Source: Blastomussa wellsi | Taxonomy: Eukaryota; Cnidaria; Anthozoa; Scleractinia; Plerogyridae | Direction: 5' to 3' | Length of the DNA: 64,000 nucleotides | NCBI GenBank assembly: GCA_947652115.1 | Contig: OX393574.1 | Location: 70,243 to 134,242, forward strand | Shown: one piece after another, positions 60,001 to 64,000 of the stretch | How the letters are laid out: every line of letters starts with the position of its first letter | Numbering within the stretch: position 1 is the first letter of the stretch | Notes under the pieces: model-generated | What the model was told of the DNA's origin: nothing | The model's input: the letters and a program-made list of their open reading frames with translations, nothing else | The model's database searches: none | Position numbers and translations under genes: made by a program

Positions 60001-61794
60001 ATGTGGGCAAGTTTTAACTGTGTACATCAGCACTGAGGGCTTAAACCATACTAATGTATGAACAATTATTACTAAGTTGTTCAAGCAAAGTGTTGCTTGG
60101 TTCCACCCTTGCCTATTCCAGACATTCAGTTAGTTGGGGACCAGTATGAAAAATGGTATAAGCATGGAAAATAGCAAATGAGAAAAATTGCTAGGGGCAA
60201 GGGAGTGAGAGAAACCGCTTTAAATGCTATGATGTTTAAAGATTTTGATTTTTTTTATTCCCTGGTCTGCCCCAGCAAGGTGATTTTTACACATGCATGT
60301 GCAAATGCCCCATGTTTTCCCTGGAGAGGGGAGATGGGCACTAAGTTCTGCATTAATGTTATTGACTTTGCAGCATCTTTCAGGAGTTTACACCAATGCA
60401 AAGAACAGCAGTCAAAGTAAATTTTGTGCTGTCCAAGAAGCTCAGGATATGCTGCTTGTATATCAGTTTGACCTTTGTCAAAAAAGTTGAAAACTATAAT
60501 GATAGAAGGAAACTCAACTGAAATTTTAAAATAATGGATTATGAATAACATACTAGAAAATTATGATCAGTTTTAAAATAATTATTTGAGATTTTTTATT
60601 TTTCAAATCTTGAAGAAAAATTGTAATTTGACAAGATTTTTGCCATTATTTGGGTGAGAATGAAAATGGTATATTTAGCATATTTTTAGCCTTCAGGAAA
60701 ATTGTAATATTCAAAGGTATTCTTTCTTAAATTTATACCTGTGATGTTGTTTCCAGATGTTACTCTCAAATCCTCGGAGTGGTAAAATTGCCATAGATTT
60801 CTTTGTTGTGTCCTGTTCTCAACTCAGTCTTAATGTTTCAACTTTTTTCACTTTGAAGTTGGAAACAGCAGATGGGACATAAGTTATAAGGGTGTGGCAT
60901 GCAACAGTATCTGATTATAAGTACTCTGTCTCCTTGTCACACAGCACTCCCCCAAAATGCCTTTGATGCCCCAAAAAACAGCTGCAAAGAAGTGTACATG
61001 TAACAAAGCCTGTAAACTACTTCACATCATTAAAATTATTGTTTTGCGTTTATTTCTTTGTCCTCTGGACTATACTTTAGTTACAGTTTTGACTGGAACA
61101 TGTATATAAACAATTTATTATTTTGAATAATATGCACCTGTTACTACAAAAAATAATTTAGCTACAGATTTAAACACCAGCACTGGGTGTTTGCTATTGT
61201 ACACAAGAAAGGCTGACGCAAAACCTTGGCAAGCGTGGGTTTTGCATTAATTTGAAATAGCAAACCCCCATTCCGACTTTTCACAAGGTTTGCATGGTTC
61301 TCAAGTTGAGAAGTTGGTTGCTAGGGAATTTTATTTGGGGTTGTGGTACATTGGCACATGTTGCTTGTTGCACTATCACAATCACAATTCCTCTCAATTC
61401 AGAGTAATGGCTCAAAACATTCTTCAATCAAATTGGAACATCGCTATGAACTATGTTCTAATGACTACAATTAAGCTGTTAAAAGTAAACCAGTTCCTTA
61501 TGTGGCAATGATATTAAAGTTATTGATGTTAAAATCAACCTGCAGTGCATAATTATTTGAATCACAAGCCCCAACATAGCCCAACTAACCAAAGGCAAGG
61601 AACAGAACAGGCTATTTGGTGTGGTGGGAGGAGATTCAGAAAATTTTTGCGTTCATCTGGAAAAAACCTCGCCTCCCATGCAGACATCAGCTTGCAGACG
61701 TCCTTGGGGAAGGAACGCATGATGAAGCCCAAAGGACCTCTACGTGCGGGCGAGAAAAAACCTGGCATCACCCCTGCCATGATGTTCTAATGGC
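60001..61794. other. intergenic stretch, no gene seen
   Basis: MTMR 3' UTR and intergenic DNA. Open frames at 60178-60551 and 61545-61822 have no recognised similarity. Confidence 0.4.
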
Positions 61795-62137
61795 AATGTT
61801 GTTACCGATCCTGTTGAAATAACACATGGATTCTGCCATTATTTCACTAATAAGGGACCAAAATTAGCAAGCAAAATACCCGTCATGAATACGTTTTTTC
61901 AGTCTTTTCCAAGTGATCGTATAAGTGAATCACTTGTTTTGAAGCCAGCAACTATTGGATAGCTAACTAGTATTTGTATGTATTTAAAGTCTGGAAAGTC
62001 CCTGGGATACGACAACATTTCTATGCATATAATAAAAACACCTTCCAAGTAATATCGGAACCTCTTATATGAACATAATTAACTCATCTCTTTCCAACAT
62101 TTGGTATATTCCCAGACAAGTTAAAAACTGGCGGTAC

Positions 62138-62230
62138 GCAGCTCTTTACAAGGTCCCACAGTATTGGCTGAAAAAATGATAAACAAACAACAGTAACAAT
62201 GGACCCTAGCCCTAAAACAATAGAGCTGCG
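62138..62230. mobile_element. small TIR element related to 39345-39484
   Basis: CGCAGCTCT at the left and AGAGCTGCG at the right, with the shared core AACAACAGTAACAATGGACC and CCTAGCCCTAAAACAATAGA. Sits at the break in the LINE. Confidence 0.6.
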
Positions 62231-62237
62231 TCAGCTA

Positions 62238-63377
62238 TTAAAGTGCTACTATGATCAAATTTTTACACCTTGCTTTTTGAGGGGAATCGTGCAGTGCTTC
62301 GTGCGAGATTAAAAATACTGTTTTCTGTTTTCAAATAGCTGTAGTAGTTCCCGAGATATTCAAGTTGAAAAAATTGGCAAAATATGCAAACTAGGAGACC
62401 GATGACGTCATCTACTCAACCCAATTTTATATTAAGTAAATAAATAGGGCTATTTCAGTCAGTTTTCTACAGAGACAATTGAAACTTGGCACACTAATAC
62501 AGGGTTCGTATGGGTCCTGGAAAATCTGGAAAGTCCTGGAATTTTATTATGGCATTTTCCAGGACTGGAAAGACCTGGAAAAAAGATTACAGGTCCTGGA
62601 AATCTGTTAAAAGCAAGAAATGTACTTTTCTGGCCTAACTTTATAAGAAATCCGAGGCTTACATTTGGGAGAATTTATATTGAGATCTTGGAAGAAAAAG
62701 GGTTCAATATGAATTTTGGAGTCCTGGAAAATTCGATATGAGTCCTGGAAAAAGCCTGGAAAAGTCCTGGAAATTTGTCTGTGAAAAGGGGTACGAACAC
62801 TGTAATAGTCCTGCAGGTGACACACCTATGGTTATAACTAAATATTGTTTCCATGGCAACCCACTCTTCTCCAGTCCCCTGGAATCTGTTTTCAGTATTT
62901 GAGTGATTTTTAGCCCAGAAAATTAAACCAGGCCAAAGAACCTACCCAACACAAATATGCTTGTGTAATGATGTACATCTGAAGTCATTGAGAAATATCA
63001 AAGTCGATGGCCAAAAATGGCTAGAATAGCCTTTAACATTTGGGAGATCTGGGACCCAGCACGTTGCCATGGTAACATAATTGTTGATCTCATATTGCAG
63101 AACGTACCTAGTAGAGTCATGATGCAAAGAATGAAACATTTCTGATACAAACTGGGTGAGAAATATTTTCCTCATTTGTTTGATTAAAATTTGGTTGAGT
63201 CTATGACGTCATCACTTAGCTAATTTGCATATGCTATATACTTGAATATCTCTGTGACGAAAAAAAGATATTTTAAAAAGAGAAAGCAGCATTTTTCTTC
63301 TCGTGCAGACTACTTTTTAAATGCGTTAAATTGGCTTAGATTGAAGACATCCAAATTTCATCATAGTAGCACTTTAA
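62238..63377. mobile_element. TTAA-flanked MITE, family B (1140 bp)
   Basis: Left TTAAAGTGCTACTATGA and right TCATAGTAGCACTTTAA are perfect inverted repeats including TTAA. Contains the nested MITE at 62500-62802. Confidence 0.85.
62500..62802. mobile_element. hAT-like MITE rich in TCCTGGAAA words, nested
   Basis: Left CAGGGTTCGTA and right TACGAACACTG. TAATA flanks both ends (62495-62499 and 62803-62807). The interior is a run of CCTGGAAA/TTTCCAGG words. Confidence 0.82.
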
Positions 63378-64000
63378 GAGAGCTGCGAACTATCTCAAAT
63401 ACTGCCAAAGTAATCCTTGTGTTTAAAGCCGATAAACCCGATTTATTTGCTACTTATAGACCAATTTCTCAAGGTTTGGTTCCAGATTTTTCGAAATGTT
63501 TTGAAAAGGTAATAACCGCCTAGTAGAATTTGCAAATAACCTTAATCTTTTTTACAAACTTCCAGTTCAGGTTTCAGGTTTTGTAACGATCATTCTACCG
63601 CAGTCACTAACCTATCATATAAATAAAATTACCACTTCTATTGACAATAATGAAATAAATCATGGCAGGAATATTTCTTGACCTCACTTAGGCGTTTGAC
63701 ATGTCTCACATTCAATCATCAAATTTTATTTCATAAACTCGATCATTACGGTGTTCGCGGATTGGCATTGGAATGGATCAAAAGCTATTTCGCGAATCGT
63801 ACCCAGTTTGTTCAGTTCGTTAATTGCATGTGGTGTTCCTCAGGGTTTTATATTAGGCGCCTTGTTTTTCATACTTTATATCCACAGCTACCAGACTGGC
63901 AGGATCATTGCGCTTTGCAGATTTTTTGAGTTCTTTGTTGTCTTTGTTGTTTTTTGTTTTACGTCACTGGTGAGGTTTTTACACAGAGGATGAACCAGAA

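Larger units (their letters stand above)
61795..64000 (+). pseudogene. CR1/jockey-like LINE ORF2, interrupted and decayed
   Basis: Left part (61795-62137) reads VVTDPVEITHGFCHYFTNKG and SGKSLGYDNISMHII. It resumes after the MITEs at about 63390 with TAKVILVFKADKPDLFATYR then PIS, GIFLDLT-AFDMSH, HYGVRGLALEWIKSYFANRT and GALFFILYI in shifting frames to the window edge. These are the pre-RT and RT blocks of a CR1/jockey-type LINE. Many stops, so old. Confidence 0.8.

Overview
This window is animal nuclear DNA, most likely from an anthozoan cnidarian such as a stony coral. That placement is an inference. It rests on small spliced exons with GT-AG introns, AT-rich introns crowded with terminal-inverted-repeat (TIR) elements, Ty3/gypsy, BEL/Pao, CR1-like and L1/Tx1-like retroelements, tRNA-derived SINEs, TTAGGG-type telomere sequence, and an OvoA-like (ovothiol) gene. 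No bacterial gene, operon, CRISPR array or rRNA gene was seen.

Layout. 1-2406 is the 3' half of a Ty3/gypsy element whose integrase frame is cut by a 35-bp telomeric insertion. 4878-5436 holds small inverted-repeat elements. 5560-14454 is a decayed BEL/Pao retrotransposon on the minus strand. It contains a nested CR1/L2-like LINE (about 10250-13500) and an island with a 150-bp palindrome, an open frame resembling the N-terminus of a Polinton-type DNA polymerase B, and an L1/Tx1 scrap. 16029-18891 is a TTAA-flanked MITE split by a 5'-truncated L1/Tx1 LINE with a 14-bp target-site duplication.

20453-36752 (minus) is a phosphoglucomutase gene in at least ten exons. Its intron 9, originally about 99 bp, was expanded to about 4.7 kb by a young gypsy element (20747-25317, identical 155-bp LTRs, 5-bp target duplication) that landed at the splice donor. 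Other introns hold MITEs, a 2.9-kb 58-bp-TIR transposon and a CR1-like LINE piece. The first exon carries an in-frame TAA at codon 8, and the final exon was not found.

39653-47800 (minus) is an OvoA-like gene in eleven exons: a formylglycine-generating-enzyme-like domain followed by a SAM methyltransferase. Three small minus-strand exons at 50848-54293 start another coding unit, or possibly the 5' end of the same gene. 56012-60000 (plus) is a myotubularin-related pseudophosphatase of the MTMR10/11/12 group in three exons, with two single-base frame breaks. The right end (61795-64000) is a LINE interrupted by a TTAA-flanked MITE that itself holds another MITE.

The three host genes have unrelated jobs (glycogen/glucose-phosphate metabolism, thiol antioxidant synthesis, phosphoinositide/membrane regulation), so no pathway link is claimed. 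The most informative signals are mobile-element events: the gypsy insertion that kept a splice donor, the telomere repeat inside an integrase, the palindrome island inside the BEL element, and several MITE families that share TTAA flanks. Exon ends were placed by eye from homology recalled for each family and from GT/AG signals. They were not computed.
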